This document shows positions 23,401 through 38,400 of a stretch of 64,000 nt of DNA, piece by piece (position 1 is the first letter of the stretch; each line of letters starts with the position of its first letter). The stretch is taken from NCBI GenBank assembly GCA_963965975.1, contig OZ014411.1, positions 5,503,001 through 5,567,000 of the forward strand, read 5' to 3'. Below the pieces are notes generated by a model. That model was not told where the DNA came from and did no database searches. It worked only from the letters and a program-made list of their open reading frames with translations. The translations under genes were made by a program, and so were the position numbers. This DNA is from Xestospongia bergquistia. Taxonomy: Eukaryota; Porifera; Demospongiae; Haplosclerida; Petrosiidae.

Positions 23401-26400
23401 GAGTAAATGAAAAGGAGAATTCTGAATCATGATCAGATGATGATGAATGATGTTATTGTAGAGGTAATGCTATAGCTGGAGATAGGATGTATAATGTCAC
23501 ATTAAGAGGTTTCACATGGATTGCCTAAATATTAACTCGGTTCCAGATGGCAAGTGTTTTGTCCAGACTGTCAACTTGAACAGTAAATTTGCTACTCTAT
23601 TAATTAATACCAACTAATATTCAGTTTATTAATTCTTTTCAACATTTCATAAAAAGAATGACATGCACGTATGCAATCATATAACATAGGCAACGTACAG
23701 AAATAAAGAAATTCACCATTATACAATAATAAGTTATAGCAAGTTCTCTGGTCTAACTTGCTTCACATTTCTCCTTCTCTTGTAATCACTCAATTGTCAA
23801 TGACTTTTGTGTTTCTGAGGACTACTAACAAAGCTAAAAATGCTGGCTATATGGTCGGGAGAGAGGGGATCATTACCTTTTCAGGGGTGTAGCCAGAATT
23901 TTGGATAGGGGGGTGCTTGCCTGTATTCACTAGCCACGGGTTTTTCTCCACACAAACATTATACACATCACACTATGCACTGCGCTGTGTGACTGTGTAT
24001 CTATGATCAAAACAATTATTAATCTGCTAAAATATTACAAAGTCTAAGACGATGAAGATGTCTTCGACTGAATTCATCTATGATGGCCTCCACATCACAG
24101 TTGGTATCGCAATGGACATGCAGTAATGAGAGGGCTGTGAGTCTCTCATTTGTCATTGTAGAGCGATAGGGCAACTTCGATTGTGGTTCACATGCAATAT
24201 CTAAACACAGAGAGAAAAGCTAGCTAGATTAGGTATCAACTATAGATATCCATTACCTTCACTATCAGAACTTTGAATGTCTTTGCTTTCAAGTGGAACC
24301 TCGTCGCTAGGAGAGGAGAGTGGCGACGCAGGACGAAGAAAAGTTTCTAAGGGACATCTTGCTACCACCTGGAGTGATACGACTAGCGCATGCGCATTTA
24401 TCGCTAACGATCGCTGCGCCGCGCCAGCCCCGCCCTCTCTAGCTTTGACGATATTGGCGCATTCGCTATATAGCGGCTCGCGCCCTCGTCATTCGGCCAG
24501 CACAAAGGCTTGAAGATGGACTAAGGGGGTGTTTTAGCACCCTCAGGACCCCCCTGGCTACGCAACTGTTTTTCTCCATTAACAAAGTGAGCACTACACT
24601 GCCATGTGTGCACATTTGGTTCCCAGTTTTTCTGTTCGACAGCTGCTATCCATTTATCATGCCTTCCTTTATCTGCAGGAAACCTGTAGAAACTCAATCC
24701 ACTGCCTTTAGAGTACTTACCGAAGCATCCAGTTGCACAACAGCTTTTCACCATTTTCCTCAATGGAGGATGGCCAATCACGCAATCGGTGACGTCATGT
24801 GCATAAGGATCATCAATATCAATCTGCTACTTCCTCTGGTAAGGTCTCACGTTGCCAGCTCCTCCCTTTTTTCGGGATAGGTCTGGTAGGAGAGCACTTT
24901 ATAATTGCTGACTCAACAAAATCACTACGTGTTCTCTCAAGCTTTTCAGTGCCTTTCAGTGTAAATGCGTTAAGCAGGTTTCTTGTAGTGTACAGAATAG
25001 TTTATGGATATATACAAGAGAATATTCTAGAAAAATACTGGTAACTGGCGTTGTGTTTGATCGTCCTGTCGCAAACTGTATTGTCAATGAAGAAGGGTTG
25101 TTGTCGTCAACAAGATTATCAAGAGACATAGGTCCTCCTGTGAAATTATTCACAATGAATCTGATGACTCACTTGATCCTGCCTTCCATCACCATTATTG
25201 AGAAAGTGTGGAAATTTTTATCTGCAAACTTGGAGGTCCTGACAGATGCATGATTAAAACGCTTCTGTATATTTGTTTTTCACTTACTAACACATTAAAA
25301 TTTCCATTTTCTCATAATGTAAGTCAACAAATTAAGAGTTCAGAGTGCTCTTTACCTTTAATCTGTGATGGTGCTTCTGCAGTAAGATCATCAGGATTAA
25401 TATTAGTGTATTTAAGGCAATTGATTCCAATGGAGAACTTTCAGCATAAGCACGAATTAGTCTTGATATTTCATTAACAAACAAATTTCCACATTTTCCT
25501 GACGGAAATTTGAAGATGTTATGAACCCAATGAAGAGCTTCATCATAGCATTTATCAATAACTTCAACCAGATCTGAATCACAAAGGTTACCCCAAACAC
25601 AAGGCACAAAGGAAACAAGTTCAAAGTCAGAAAAAGGGGAGATACTTAATGGCTTATCTGGTAAAGTGACAGAAGAAGAACCACTTGACACTCCTAGGGA
25701 CATCATATGGCAAGTTATGGCAATTTCCAATACGAGAGGTTAGACAATTGACACAAAAATATTACCTTTCAATTCATACAGGAGCATCTTTTGCAGAGGC
25801 CATTGCCATTACCTTGGAAAGCATCAAGCAGAAGATAAAGCTTTAATGTCAGCCATCTTTTATTAACCAAGAGCATACGGGCCTCCACTCGTCACTGTAA
25901 ATGACACTTCAATCCAGAACAGTAAAGATCTTCCAGGTATCTTTATAACGTGGTTGAGGTTGTATAGAATTAAATACACGTTGTAGCATCCTAGTTACCA
26001 TGGGATGTTGTTCTATCTGATGGCCATCCACCTTGTCATGGACTGAAAATATGGCTGAACGGTAAGAATTTACGGAACGATACTTATAACCTTGTTCATA
26101 TAATTCAGCTAAGAAATTTAAGACATCTGCTATAGGACCAGAAATGGGATTTCTATCCCTTGAATGACATCAGCACTCCCACTTGTGAAAGAGTGAGTTG
26201 TAGTTTGAGTTGGACTTAGATGTCCGGGATGCCAAAACCAGTCTTGAAGCCTGCTCAGAAAGGTCTCTCCTTTAGCAGCCTTCCCTAATATAGGCCATGT
26301 GGCCAACTGCACTGTGTCCCCCTGAAAAGGAGGAGGAACTGGGTATACTTGACATACTACATCCCTGTGTACTAGTAGAAGGTATTGATACCCCACCAGA

Positions 26401-29400
26401 AGTGACAACAATGTTAGATACCATACCTGAATCTTCCATACAGGGTCTATCTAGACCACATTGGCCCTCTGGTGCCGAACCTCTGACAGGGCCATTAAAA
26501 CTATGGGGGGTTTGCATATCCTTGGAACGAATTACAACTTTGTAGGAAGGCATCAATTCCTTCTGCCTGGGGGTCTGGTCTCCAGCTGAAGAATCATGGA
26601 ATTGTCCATGTAGAGGTAAGCCATCACATCTTTCTCATTCTTCACAAACGATTAAATTGCCAGAAATGCTGTCAACAACTCCAGGTAGTTGATGTAAAAT
26701 TGACTTTCTTCATAAGTCCACGGGCCACCTGTCCGAATGTCTTGACAAACTGCTCCCCAACCCAATTTCGAAGCATCCATTTGAATCTTTAGGAACCAAG
26801 ATGGAAGTTTCAGGCTGGATCCGTTCCAAAGTCTCGCTGTCTAATTTTGGGTCTCGTGTCTCATCCCCCTCCTGTGCACTAAATCGCTCTGTCCATGATT
26901 GTTTAGTTTTGTTGTCAGCAAAACATCTGTGTTGGCTCAGACACTTCAAAGATGGGTTTACTCCCCATATCTGCCTCTTCTGATCATTCACCCATCTCTT
27001 TACCTGAGACGTCATCTGCCTCGATATGCCCAGCTTCTTTACTGGAGGCATCAGATGACCTGTCATGCACTTTGTCAATACCGATGATAAAGATCCCAAC
27101 TGAGACATCATGTCCTGAAACATCTGCTTTATCTCCGACTGGAGACTATACCACGTCCAAGTTGAGAAGAGCCCTTTATTAAAAAAAAAAAGGTGTTTTA
27201 TGCATGGAATGTAAGGTGTATTATAGATTAAGATATGAACTAATTGAAGGGATGGCTTTGAATCAAGGCAATGTTTAGAGTGCCAGTAATAGAATGCCAT
27301 ACTTTAGCGGGAAATTAAAACATTTCAGGTTAAAATCATAGTATTTAGAATCTATAAAGGGTCAGTATGGGATTCCATTACTAGCGGTATAGATATTGTC
27401 TTGATTTAATTACATACAATATCATTGTACGCAACACACACTGTGTTGACACATTAACGTAATTGCTCATTATGGCATGTCTCATAATGTTGAAGCAAGC
27501 CTTTATAAAGTAGATAGGAGACTTCACAGTACAATCAGGAAATGGACAAGAGAAACGTGATTCTTGCTTTAGTCCAGTTTTTCCATGAACTTTTTCCTGA
27601 TGATCTTTCTATATATTTGATCTGCTGAATCTCTTTGAACAAGCTTAAATACGACACATATGTTCCTTCTCTTGAGCATAAAAGCCTGTAAAGTATTCAT
27701 CTAGCCTGTCTTTGCCTATACTTTTGTGCCAGTGACTCCAATGTCTCTAGAGACTGTTTGGTAGACAACTGAAGATTACAAGCCGGACATTGATTGTTAT
27801 TTTAATTTTAGCTGACTGCAATCCTGTCCAAATGTCGCCATTAATTTTTTAACAATATTCATAGTCAGTTTATTCATGGCATTCTTCCGCTTTATTACTG
27901 GTCTTAACGGGATTCGACCTAATTGACTATCATATAATTAAACAACCCATCTATTACAACAGTGTAAAGGACATTGCAAATGAATTTTTGGACTTAAACT
28001 TTTGATAAAATCAGGTATCCATTATTATGATGATGATGATATCTGTCAACCTCAATATATTGTTGATATAAGCTATTAGTAATGACTTGTTATATTTGTG
28101 CATATCATATTGCATCTAGAAATCATGCATGCTACTTCAATACTGATCTGTTCATTTCTTAGGTGTTGTAATGCTTGTCCTCCTATGGACTTTATTATTT
28201 AAATTAGTTTCGGTTTGCATGCTCCACATCAGAGGGAGCACATTCATCTCATTCATCCTCCCTCTTACCATGGCTGGCGCCGTAAGGCCACATGGTCTAC
28301 CAATCCCCTTATAGCAATGTCTTGACAAGCCCAAATTTGTTTGTTCTGGGCCTAAATAAAGAAGGAATCTAACCTTTATCATGTGCTTCATTATTAATGT
28401 CCTTTATATGATACTAATTTAGTGGTGGTAGGAGCAAATGATTACAAAAAAGCAGAAAGGAAAGAATCATGAAACACCTATGTAAATAATTAAAATTTCT
28501 ACTCTTTCCACGCTATTATTTTTTGACTCACACACAGCTAACTGCCTAGAGATTTGTTTAGACTTATAGTATAACAATATATCACAATACTAACATCATT
28601 TAACATGCATGTGTTATTTTGTTGTTCAATACATACTATTTAATTTAATAGGTTCATGTTGTAACTGACAGTGAAAAACTAACTGAGGGAGACAAATGGT
28701 TGCATTTATCCAAAGCAATGGGTAAGTTGTACTAGATTTTATTTAATAGTAAAATATTTCTCAATTTCAAGTACAAATATGAATATATAGTAAGCATAAT
28801 TTTATATAACCATATATAATGTTTCCTTCTTGAAATATAAATGCTCATCATTATCGATGTCCTTTTGTGATGCAAATTTTGAGCTTGAGTATATTTTAAT
28901 GTGAAGTTAACTGAACTACTTGCAAGTATTATATACCATTAAGCATGGTAGTGGTTAATATGTAGGGATGGGCTGAGGAAAAAAGTGGCCACCACATATT
29001 ATCTTTTGCAGATCATAGCCTGAAATTTCTCTAATAACAATGAAATGGACTTTTATAATCACTTACCTTTTGTTTTCGAGTCTTTTCATAACTAATGAGG
29101 TTTCCAATAAAATCAAAAAGATTTGCTAAAGTAGAAAACTGGCAAATTATTCTTTCTGATTCTGACATCATCAGTAGGTCACCCATGCCTAAAGATGTTG
29201 TCAAGATTTTGCCACTAAAAATCCTAAGTGTAGTTAGGTTTGTGGTAGTACAGCTTTTTTATAACTTCAAAATTTTCAGCAAGAAAACTCATCAGGTGAA
29301 CAACTGCATTTTACTACAACTCCATGCTTATTCATTATTCATGATTATTGTTGCATTAAAGTATACTTCTCTCTCTACTATTCAAAATAATTAAATTTCG

Positions 29401-32400
29401 GACCCTAAATGCATTATACATAAGTAGCCAATCATGTATGCAAAAACATTTGATCAGCTATGTTTGCAGTGAAATGCTTACTTGATGTTTAACGATGCAA
29501 TAAATAAATTTATTATAAGCAGAAATATTTAAAACAATTAAAAGATGTGTATAAGATATCTACTAAATCAATAATAATGATAACATATATGACATTTATA
29601 TAGCATACATAAGATAGCGTTATAGTGTCATAACACACAATAATAAACACATTACTACATCCCTTCCCCCTTAGAAAATATATTACATAATTTATTACAT
29701 AGACTTATACAACTAAAATAAAATCGAATAGTATTATGGTACCAGTCTGGATGATTCCTTCGACGAGAGGATCATTTGTTCATTCGTTCGAGGTTCAGGA
29801 AATTCGCCTCCCATCGGAATTAGGTCATAATTAATTGGTTCTTCACTTGGCTCAATATGAGCAACTGGTGTTGGACTAACTTAACTACGTATGATACCGG
29901 ACCATTTACTTGACATACCACTCCAGGTAGCCATTGTTCTAAATTCTTCAAGTACACATTATCTCCAATCTTAAACTCACATAACTTAGTACCTCTATCA
30001 TGACACTCCTTTTTCCTAATCTTGAACGTTCCTATTGAGGTCTGGGTGTAAATGATCTAATCGAGACTTTAGTTTATGACCAAACATTAACTCTGCAAGT
30101 GAGTGTTCTGTCACACTCTGAGGGGTATTACGATAAGTAAATAAAAACTTTGAAATCCTCATGTTCAAAGTTCCTTCAGTCTGTTTTTTTATCCCTCGTT
30201 TGACAATTTGTACTGCTCTTTCTGCTTGGCCATTGCTAGATGGATGGTAAGGTGCTACTCTAGTACTGCTCTTTCTGCTTGGCCATTGCTAGATGGATGG
30301 TAAGATGCTACTCTAGTGTGCACAATGCCATTGTTGTCCATAAATTCTTTAAATTCACGACTAGAAAATGATGTACCATTATCAGAAACTACCTTGTCAG
30401 GAATTCCAAAATTTGAAAACAAATGTTGAAGCTTCTCTATCGTCTCTGCTGATGACGTCGAGTTTACGGGTATTGCATCTATCCATTTTGAGTAAGCATC
30501 CATCACAATTAACAGTGTATGACCCAACACTGGACCCGCATGATCAACATGAATTCGGCTCCAAGGGCTTGTTGGATACTCCCATGGATGTAATGGTGCT
30601 GGTGCTATCTTTGGCCACCAAACATATGACCTTGCTAATGCCTTCATTCTTGATACTCCCAGGTGACATTGATGAAGTTCATCTAAGACTGTCTTCCTGC
30701 AATGTGGTGGAACAACCACACGAGATCCAAACAGGATGCAGTTGTCTAATACACTTATGTTAGGTAGTTCCAATTTATACCTAACATATGGTTTCAGCTC
30801 TACATCTCCATCAATATTTTCTGGCCACCCATGTCTTATCAAGTGCCTCACTCTCAATAGACTTTGTCTCTATTTGTCCATTTAATGATTTCGGACACTG
30901 ATATTGGTGTGGAGTTCAAATGCTCAATCAAATTAATTAGCTCTGTTGGTATGGCATCTTCTTGACCCACGTCTGACAATGGAAGAGGGCTATGTCCATC
31001 TGCATTTGCCAACTCCTTCCCAGGTTTGTACTGAACTGAATACTCATAGCCACTTAACAACAAAGCCCATCTGGTTACTCTTGCAGATGCTGTCATAGGG
31101 ATACCTTTGTTCTCTCCGAAAAGATACATTAAAGGCTTATGATCTGCATAAATGGTGAATTTACGACCCACTAGGTGCTTATGAAATTTAGTTATACCAA
31201 AAATAATGGCCAGGGACTCCTTGTCGATCTGAGCATACTTTGATTCTGTTTTGTTAAGAGTTCTGGACACATATGCTATGGGTTTTTCATCACCATCATC
31301 AAAGTTATGTGACAGTACCGCTCCTACCCCATAGGGTGAAGCATCACATGCAAGGGTGAGGTGTTTGCTGCAGTCATAATGAGTTAACAGGCGGGGTGAC
31401 TTTAACAACAACTTGGCTTCTGTAAAAGCTCTATCTTGATCTTTCCCCCACTGCCATCTTCTCGACTAAGTAACTGATAAGGACTCAAAACAGAAGAGAG
31501 GTTTGGTAAGAATTTACTGTAAAAATTGATGAGGCCCAAAAATGATCTCAACTCAAATACATTGTTGGGTCTACGTGCATGTGGGATTGCACTGACCTTT
31601 TTTCTGTTGGTTTGATACCTTCTTTTGAGATCCGATGTCCCAGATAATCCACTTCTGGCAACATGAACAAACACTTCTTCCTCATTAGACGCATTCCTGC
31701 TTCTGACAATTTCTTGAGGACACATTCTAAGTTATCGAGATGTTCTTGTTCTGACCTACCAGAGATTAATATATCATTGAGGTATGCCACGACGGATGGC
31801 ATCCCTTGCATGAGGTTATCCATGGCTCGTTGAAAAATACCTGGTGCTGACGACACCCCAAACAGTAACCTTGTATATCTATAGAGTCCTCTGTGGGTGT
31901 TTATTGTTACATATTGCCTTGATGACTCCTCTAATTGTCGTTGGAGATATGCATGTGATAAGTCTAACTTTGAAAAAGACACTCCACCGGACATTGCTGT
32001 AAAAAGGTCCTCCACTCTCTGGACTGGATACAGATCCACTTTTGATGCTTTATTAATTGTCATCTTATAATCTCCACAAATTCTAACGTTTCCATCATCC
32101 TTCAATACTGGAATGATGGGTGCTGCCCAGTCTGCAAATTCCACTTTTTCCAGTACTCCCATTGATTCTAGTCTCTCCAGTTCCTTATCTACCTTCGAAC
32201 GGAGTGCAAATGGTACTGGGCGTGGACGACAATCTCGGGGTGGCTCTCTCTTCTACTACAATCCTGGCAGATATCCCTTTGATGGTACCTAGTTCATTCT
32301 GAAAAATGTCAGAGTATTTTGAAATGAGTGTTGTTAACTCTTTCTTCACTTGGACCTGATTTAACATGTGCCAGTCCAGTTTTAACTTCATCAACCAGTC

Positions 32401-35400
32401 TCTTCCGAGTAGATTAGGTCCTTCAGACTCTACAATAATTAATGGTAATTTCTCTTCATCCCCTTGATGGTTCACAACCACTTCACAAGTGCCATAGATT
32501 TTAATTGTACCTCCGGTATATGTCTTCAATTTTATTCCTGCCGTGTGTAATGGCGGTCTACTCTTTGGGCTCCATAGCCTTTTGTACTCTTGTGTGTGTC
32601 ATCACTGACACTGATGCTCCTGTGTCAATCTCCATCTCAACCTCTTTGCCATTAATATTATCAACTGTCTTCAATGGTTTCGTCTTACTTGAGGGTAACA
32701 TATATACTTGAGAAATAAGGTCTTCCTCCAACTCATGAATGTTCATACTTGACTTGCTTGACCTCCTTTGGGCATTTCTACAACATCTGACCAGGTGCTC
32801 TTTCTTGTTGCAACCATGACAAACAGAGTCTTTAAACCTGCAACTTGGTGCTAAGTGGTTTCCTCCACAACGATAACAAGTAAGCTTTTTAGCACTGCTA
32901 AATTTCTGAGTTTTCTTGTCCACCTTATGAATTTGTGTCTGGGTGGAACTAACATCTGCTCTCTGAATATCTCTTACGTCTTTCTCTGCTGAATCCATTG
33001 CAAGTATAAGTTGCAAAGTACGTTTCAAAGTCAGGGTGGGTTCAGCCAACAGTCGTCGCTGAATACTCAAGTTGTCAAATACCACACACTAAAGGATCAC
33101 ATAGCATGTCGTCTAACATCTCCCCAAATTCACAAAACTCGGACAGTTGTCTCAGCTCAGCTACAAACGTTGCCACTGTCTCTCCTGGACAAACAAAGGA
33201 ACAGATGATGAATGGATCTATTCATCTACTGTTTGTCTGTTCTTTGTCTTTTGATTATTTCATCTTTTTAATAAACTACATTTATATATTCTTGGTTAAT
33301 CATTCTATCAGTCTGTCTCTTTATCTTTATTTATCCATCTGTCTGTGATGACTTGGAATAGAGTCACAGAGATATAGAGCAATCTTTGATATAACTTTGA
33401 TAACACTTTAATACCACTTTTAGTAATCAATAATAATGATAACATATATGACATTTATATAGCATACATAAGATAGCGTTATAGTGGGACAGGACAGATA
33501 ATTGTATTCATAATACACAATAATACATACATTACTACAGAAGGTAAATATGATCAGGGACTAAGTTAAAAGCTAGGTGTAGAGAAATTATGCTATGCTA
33601 CAAATATTAAAGTTTACTTTATATATCCTGAACAGACTAAGATATCAGTCACATTTGTCACTTATTACTGTGAGAGGAAAACTTTACATATCCACATATT
33701 CCTAGTTATAAAGTACCCTTTGTCATGTATTGTTATTGATTATTGTGTGGGTTCTGTTTTGTTGTTTTGCGCATACTCAAATGAAGCATTGCCTCATGTC
33801 ACTTAACTGATTTTTGTGTGTTTTTGTTGATATCTTTGATAATCTTATTTACGAAAGAACCTTAGTTATCACATTGGCGACGAGGATGTCGATTAAGCCA
33901 CTATTTTGTCAATTAAAAGAGTTTGATCCCCGGGAAGAGTCTTACTCTACCTATGAAGAACGGGTGGCACTTTTCTTCCAAGCTAACGACGTAGCAGAGG
34001 ACATGAAGGTCCCTGTGTTCCTAAGCATGGTAGGATTTAAGAATTACGCCCTTTTACGAGATTTGCTGATACCTGCTAAACCTAGTGATAAGTCACTGGA
34101 TGATTTGCTTGAGACACTCAAGAAGCACTTTGACCCTACACCATCGGTTTTAGGCGAACGATTTAACTTTCACTGTCACAGTCAAGGCAACTCGGAAAGT
34201 ATTGCTGAATATGTGGCTGAACTGAAATGCCTAGCCACCCACTGTAGCTTTGAGGCATATCTAGATGAAGCCCTCAGGGATAGGTTTGTATTTGAACTCA
34301 AAGAAACGGCCATCCAAAAGAGGTTGTTAGCATAAAAGAATCTAACTTTTCTTACTGCTGTAGAGATTGCTCAAAGTATGGAAAGAGTGGACACACAAGC
34401 GAAGATTATGAAAGGAGAGAGACGAGGAGTAGAGTCTGAGATTCAGAAAGTGTACTCACCAAATAGTAATGGTGGAGGAACACAATGTTATCGTTGTGGT
34501 AGGTCAAACCACATTCATAGTCAGTGTCGCTTCAAGGATGCCATATGTCACTGCTGTAAGAAGCGTGGTCATCTGCAAGTCATGTGTCGGAAGAAGGCAG
34601 AGCAAATATCGACAGAGCCTACTAGACTACGACTGGTAATGAAGGCACAAAAGCAAAACAATAGTAAAATGAAATGGATGAGTGTTTCGGATGATGAGGA
34701 CTCACTGGCATTGTTTAATCTCCAACGTGGGGAATCGCCCCCATATCAAGTGAAAGTACTAATCAACAATTAAATCGTGTTAATGGAGATTGACACGGGG
34801 GCAGCAATCACCTTGATGTCAATTAATGAGTTCCGAAAGTTATTCCCGCGGAGACAGTTGCAAAAGTCAAAATTAACACTGAAGACATATACGTCAAAAG
34901 AGTTACAAATTGTAGGAGAAACTGATGTGACGGTGACTTATCAGAGTCAGAGACATCATCTGAAGTTGGTTGTTATTGAAGGGGCGGGTCCAGCCTTGAT
35001 GGGCAGGGACTGGTTAGCTATTGTGAAGTTGGACTGGTCCAAAGTCTGTCGTACTTCACGGGATGGTAAAGTGAAGCCACTACTAGAAAAATATAAAGAA
35101 GTCTTCACAGGTAATTTGGTACAATGACGGAACATGTTGCCAAATTACACTTGAAGGGAAACCCCAAACCCAAGGCCTGTACCTTTTACCCTTAAAAAAG
35201 CTGCTGAAGCTGAATTAGACAGATTGTTGTCATTGGGCTTAATTGAGCCTGTAAATTATTGTGAATGGGCTGCTCCTATTGTAACTGTTCCAAAACGAGA
35301 TGGAAAACTACGGCTGTGTGGTGATTACAAAGTAACTATCAATCCGGTACTTGACGTTGACCAATATCCGTTACCGAAACCAGACAACCTGTTTACATCA

Positions 35401-38400
35401 TTGTCTGGGGGAAATAAATTTTCTGTCCTTGACCTCTCCCAGGCATATCAACAATTACGTCTGGACGAAGAGTCCCAGAAACTAGTGACTATTAATACTC
35501 ATCGGGGCCTGTATCGCTACACCCGCTTGCCGTTTGGAGTGGCATCAGCACCTGCCCTCTTTCAGAGAATAATGGATATCATTCTTCAAGGAATACCACA
35601 TACGATTTGTTATATAGATGATATTTGTGTCACTGGTGCTAACAATGATGAACACGTCCGTAATCTCGAAGAAGTTCTGAGACGTCTAAAACACCATGGT
35701 ATAACTGTTAAAACATCAAAATGTAAGTTTTTCTGTAAAAGTGTTGAGTACTTGGGTCATGTAGTGGATGCAGAAGGGTTGCATGCTAAGAGTGACAAAA
35801 TAGATGCTATTGTAAATGCTCCCAAACCCCAGAATATTCAGGAGCTGTGATCCCTTCTAGGTTTAATCAATTATTATGGGAAATTTATTTCTAATTTAGC
35901 CACAATATTACAACCACTAAATAACTTGTTAAGAAGTGATGTGAGGTGGATGTGGTCTACAAGATGTGATGAAGCTGTAAATTCTGCTAGACAAGCATTA
36001 GTGTCATCTAAAGTTTTGATACATTATGACCCTTCACTACCCAATGTGCTAGCAACAGATATGCTTTGCAATATGGTGTTGGGGCGGTGTTGTCCCATGT
36101 GTGTGAAGACGGTAGTGAAAAGCCAATCGCTTATGCATCAAGAACACTAACTAAGACTGAGAAATTATGCTCAAATAGAAAGAGAAGCATTATCTATAGT
36201 GTTTGGCATTAAGAAATTCAATCAGTATTTGTATGGGTGCAAATTCCACCTGTTAACAGATCATAAGCCCCTCACTTCTATATTTAACCCTAAGAAAGGC
36301 ATTATCCCTCATTCTGCAGCTTGATTGCAGAGATGGGCATTAATATTGTCAGTTTATACCTACACTATTGAATATAAGTCCACTCAGGTTCATGGGAATG
36401 CAGATGCATTGTCCCGCCTTCCTCTTGAAGGAGAGTCAGCTATTGATCAAGATAGTGTTGTTAGTAACCTTTTTAATTTGGCCCAAATAGATCAATTACC
36501 AGTTGATAGTGTTCAGATACAGTCTGTAACTAGTAAAGACATTGTCCTGAGTAAGGTGCTACAGTATTGCAGAGAAGGTTGGCCATCTACCATATCAGAT
36601 AGTCTTAAACCTTATGCTAATAGAGCTAATGAACTCTCTATTGAATGTGGTGTTTTTATGTGGGGTGTACGTGTGATAGTACCTAGCAATCTTCAGCGTA
36701 AAGTCTTGGATATGTTGCATGAAAGTCATCCAGGCATTAATAAAATGAAATTGTTAGCAAGAAGCTATTGTTGGTGGCCTGGCATAGATCAGGACATACT
36801 GAAACTTACAAAGTCTTGTACAGCATGTTTATCGGTTGCGCCTACCCCAGCTGTTTCATCACTACACCCATGGCTTTGGCCAAGTAAGCCTTGGCAGCGG
36901 ATTCATGTAGACTTTGCTGGCCCTCTTGGGACGTATGTATTTTCTCATTATGGATTCATATTCCAAATGGCCAGAAATTTGTGAGATGCCTAGTACAACA
37001 ACTATATAAACTATTGAAGCGTTACGTAAAGTATTTTCAGTTTTTGGACTGCCAGAGCAGTTAGTGTCTGACAATGGACCACAGTTTGTCTCAAGCGAGT
37101 TTGCTCGTTTCATGAAAGAGAATGTATTAAACATTTTCGTTCTGCTCCCTATCACCCTGCCACTAATGGACTTGTCGAGAGACTAGATCAAACTTTTAAG
37201 AAAGCTATGATTAAGGGGAGGAAAGATGACAGATCAGAACAGCACATTTTGTCCAATTTCCTCATGAAATATAGATCTACGCCTCATTCTGTTACAGGTG
37301 TAGCTCCGTGTGAGTTGATGTTTAAACGACACATTCGTACTGTGTTGGATTTACTAAAACCAAATGTATCTAATTGTGTTAGTAATAAACAAGCTACTCA
37401 GAAGAGTTATCATGATAAAAAGTCTCAGAAACGAACCATAGATGTTGGACAGTTGGTAATGGTTCGCAACTATTGTAAAACTGGACCTGAATTGATTGAA
37501 GGTACAGTTATTAAGAAGAGTGGAGAGGTGACATTTCTGGTCGAAATTGCTGATGGTCAGGTGTGGAAGAGACACATTGATCAGTTGATTGTAAAAGGGA
37601 GAATTGACTTTGATTATGATCACCCTGGCATAGAATATTCTAGTGATCTCTCTACAGATCAATTGGGTAAGAGTGAGCCACTTACCAGTCCTACCGCTCA
37701 AAATAATGCTTCCGTTCAGAAACCCTCGACATTTAATGATGCTGAAGAGTCTTTTGGAATCGGTGTTATCCTCAACGATCTCGTCAACCTCCTGAATGAT
37801 TTATTGATATACATGTACCTTAATGTTGTTGGTAATGTATTATCAGTGTATGTATTATTTTATGTAGTGTTTTTAAGTAGGGAGGAATGTCATGTATTGT
37901 TATTGATTATTGTGTGGGTTCTGTTTTGTTGTTTTGCGCATGCTGAAATGGAGCATTGCCTCATGTCACTTAACTGATTTTTGTATGGTTGGTGTGTTTT
38001 TGTTGATATCTTTGATAATCTTATTTACGAAAGAACCTTAGTTATCACACCCTTGACAATTACAGTGTAGTTATCACATCAGAAACATATGTATAAGAGT
38101 GTACTTTGAAAAGTAATGTAGATATTTACAATAATTATATTTGTTAGGTTTCACTGTACACCATGCTGACTGTCCTGTTGGTCATGACTCAGCTAGTCTC
38201 TGCTGTAAATCAGGAGTCGACTTTGATAATTATTACAGAACAATAGAAGCAGGACAAAAGTATGGGTAAGTCACAATACAAGTACTTATGTACATCTGAC
38301 ATAGCCAACTATCCAGCCTCTAGTTTGACCACATACTGGTGACTGATTTGTTTTGTGAGACTAGTAGTGAGCCTACTGTAGTTATTCTACAAATTTGTTA

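Larger units (their letters stand above)
33721..38049 (+). mobile_element. Ty3/gypsy retrotransposon 2, full length, recent
   Basis: The LTRs start TGTCATGTATTG and end TTATCACA, and the element is flanked by a 5-base target duplication CCCTT (33716-33720, 38050-38054). A primer-binding-like TTGGCGACGAGG follows the left LTR and a purine tract GTAGGGAGGAA precedes the right LTR. Flanking sequence matches copy A once the element is removed. The LTRs differ by three substitutions and one short insertion, so insertion was recent. Confidence 0.95.

Noticed and set aside
30368-30763. 131-codon plus-strand frame
   Set aside because: Antisense shadow of the gypsy 1 integrase.
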